Shown piece by piece: positions 6,362-6,384 of a stretch of DNA of 6,384 nt. The stretch's first letter is position 1, and each line of letters begins with the position of its first letter. Made by a program: the position numbers and the translations under genes. Source of the stretch: UBA9630 sp037137555 (GTDB lineage Bacteria > Patescibacteriota > Minisyncoccia > Moranbacterales > UBA2206); NCBI GenBank assembly GCA_037137555.1, contig JBAXKA010000052.1, positions 1-6,384 on the forward strand, given 5' to 3'. Below the pieces are notes generated by a model. That model was given only the letters and a program-made list of their open reading frames with translations, was not told the origin of the DNA and searched no databases.

Positions 6362-6384
6362 AACCAATCATCTCAGTTCAAAAT
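6358..6384 (+). CDS. Start of a probable ABC-transporter ATPase, cut by window edge
   Basis: An ATG at 6358 overlaps the AlbA_2 stop codon (ATGA) and stays open for nine codons to the end of the window, reading MKPIISVQN. This resembles the first strand of many ABC ATPases, especially polysaccharide-export ATPases of the Wzt/TagH kind, which begin with a similar I-x-V-x-N-L stretch before the A-loop. No Walker motif is in view, so the assignment rests on nine residues plus context: two glycosyltransferases upstream fit a glycan exporter. The frame has no earlier start codon nearby. An overlap of this kind implies translational coupling. The existence of a gene here is likely; its identity is tentative. 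Confidence 0.5.

Larger units (their letters stand above)
22..6384 (+). other. Probable polycistronic operon of seven genes
   Basis: All genes are co-directional with gaps of 13, 11, 4, 5 and 3 bases, then a 4-base stop/start overlap (ATGA at 6358-6361). No GC-rich hairpin followed by a T-run occurs between any two genes, and the spacers are too short to hold one. The only clear promoter lies before the first gene. The operon is inferred from spacing; internal promoters inside coding sequence cannot be excluded, and the cluster continues past the window's right edge. Confidence 0.7.

Overview
The window is a tightly packed, single-strand gene cluster from an AT-rich bacterium (roughly one third G+C by eye, not counted). 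Six complete genes and the first nine codons of a seventh all lie on the + strand. Intergenic gaps are 13, 11, 4, 5 and 3 bases, followed by a 4-base ATGA overlap. TAA, TAG and TGA all serve as stops, so the standard bacterial code applies. None of the six complete genes has a recognisable Shine-Dalgarno sequence. Short AT-rich spacing, A-rich start contexts, a 439-residue aspartyl-tRNA synthetase without the bacterial GAD insertion, and the style of the response regulator and MFS proteins together suggest a Candidate Phyla Radiation (Patescibacteria) genome. That placement is inference from protein style, not from a marker gene.

Layout: bases 1-85 carry a good sigma70-type promoter (TTGATT, 17 bases, TATAAT). 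Next come a stand-alone CheY-like receiver (86-460), aspS (474-1793), a 12-helix MFS transporter (1805-2977), a GT-B glycosyltransferase of the GT4 type (2982-4145), a GT-A glycosyltransferase of the GT2 type (4151-4996), and an AlbA_2/Schlafen-like plus GHKL-ATPase plus winged-helix protein of the COG2865 kind (5000-6361). The window ends inside a gene starting at 6358 whose first nine residues resemble the N-terminus of an ABC-transporter ATPase. No terminator is visible between genes, so one transcript from the promoter near 22-50 could cover everything.

How the genes fit together: two glycosyltransferases of different folds, an MFS permease and a probable ABC ATPase suggest assembly and export of a cell-surface glycan or glycolipid. 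The receiver and aspS at the front look like unrelated housekeeping or signalling genes sharing the transcript. The AlbA_2/GHKL protein is the odd member: a regulator or defence-type protein wedged between the glycosyltransferases and the probable exporter. It contains a perfect 12-bp tandem repeat coding for four EKTV units between its ATPase domain and its DNA-binding wing.

Most interesting points: the EKTV repeat as a length-variable linker; the AlbA_2 gene's place in a glycan operon and its overlap with an ABC gene; loss of the usual GT4 EX7E glutamates in the GT-B enzyme; the mixed bacterial-like and archaeal-like character of AspRS; and the lack of Shine-Dalgarno sites. No stretch over 300 bases is without a gene.
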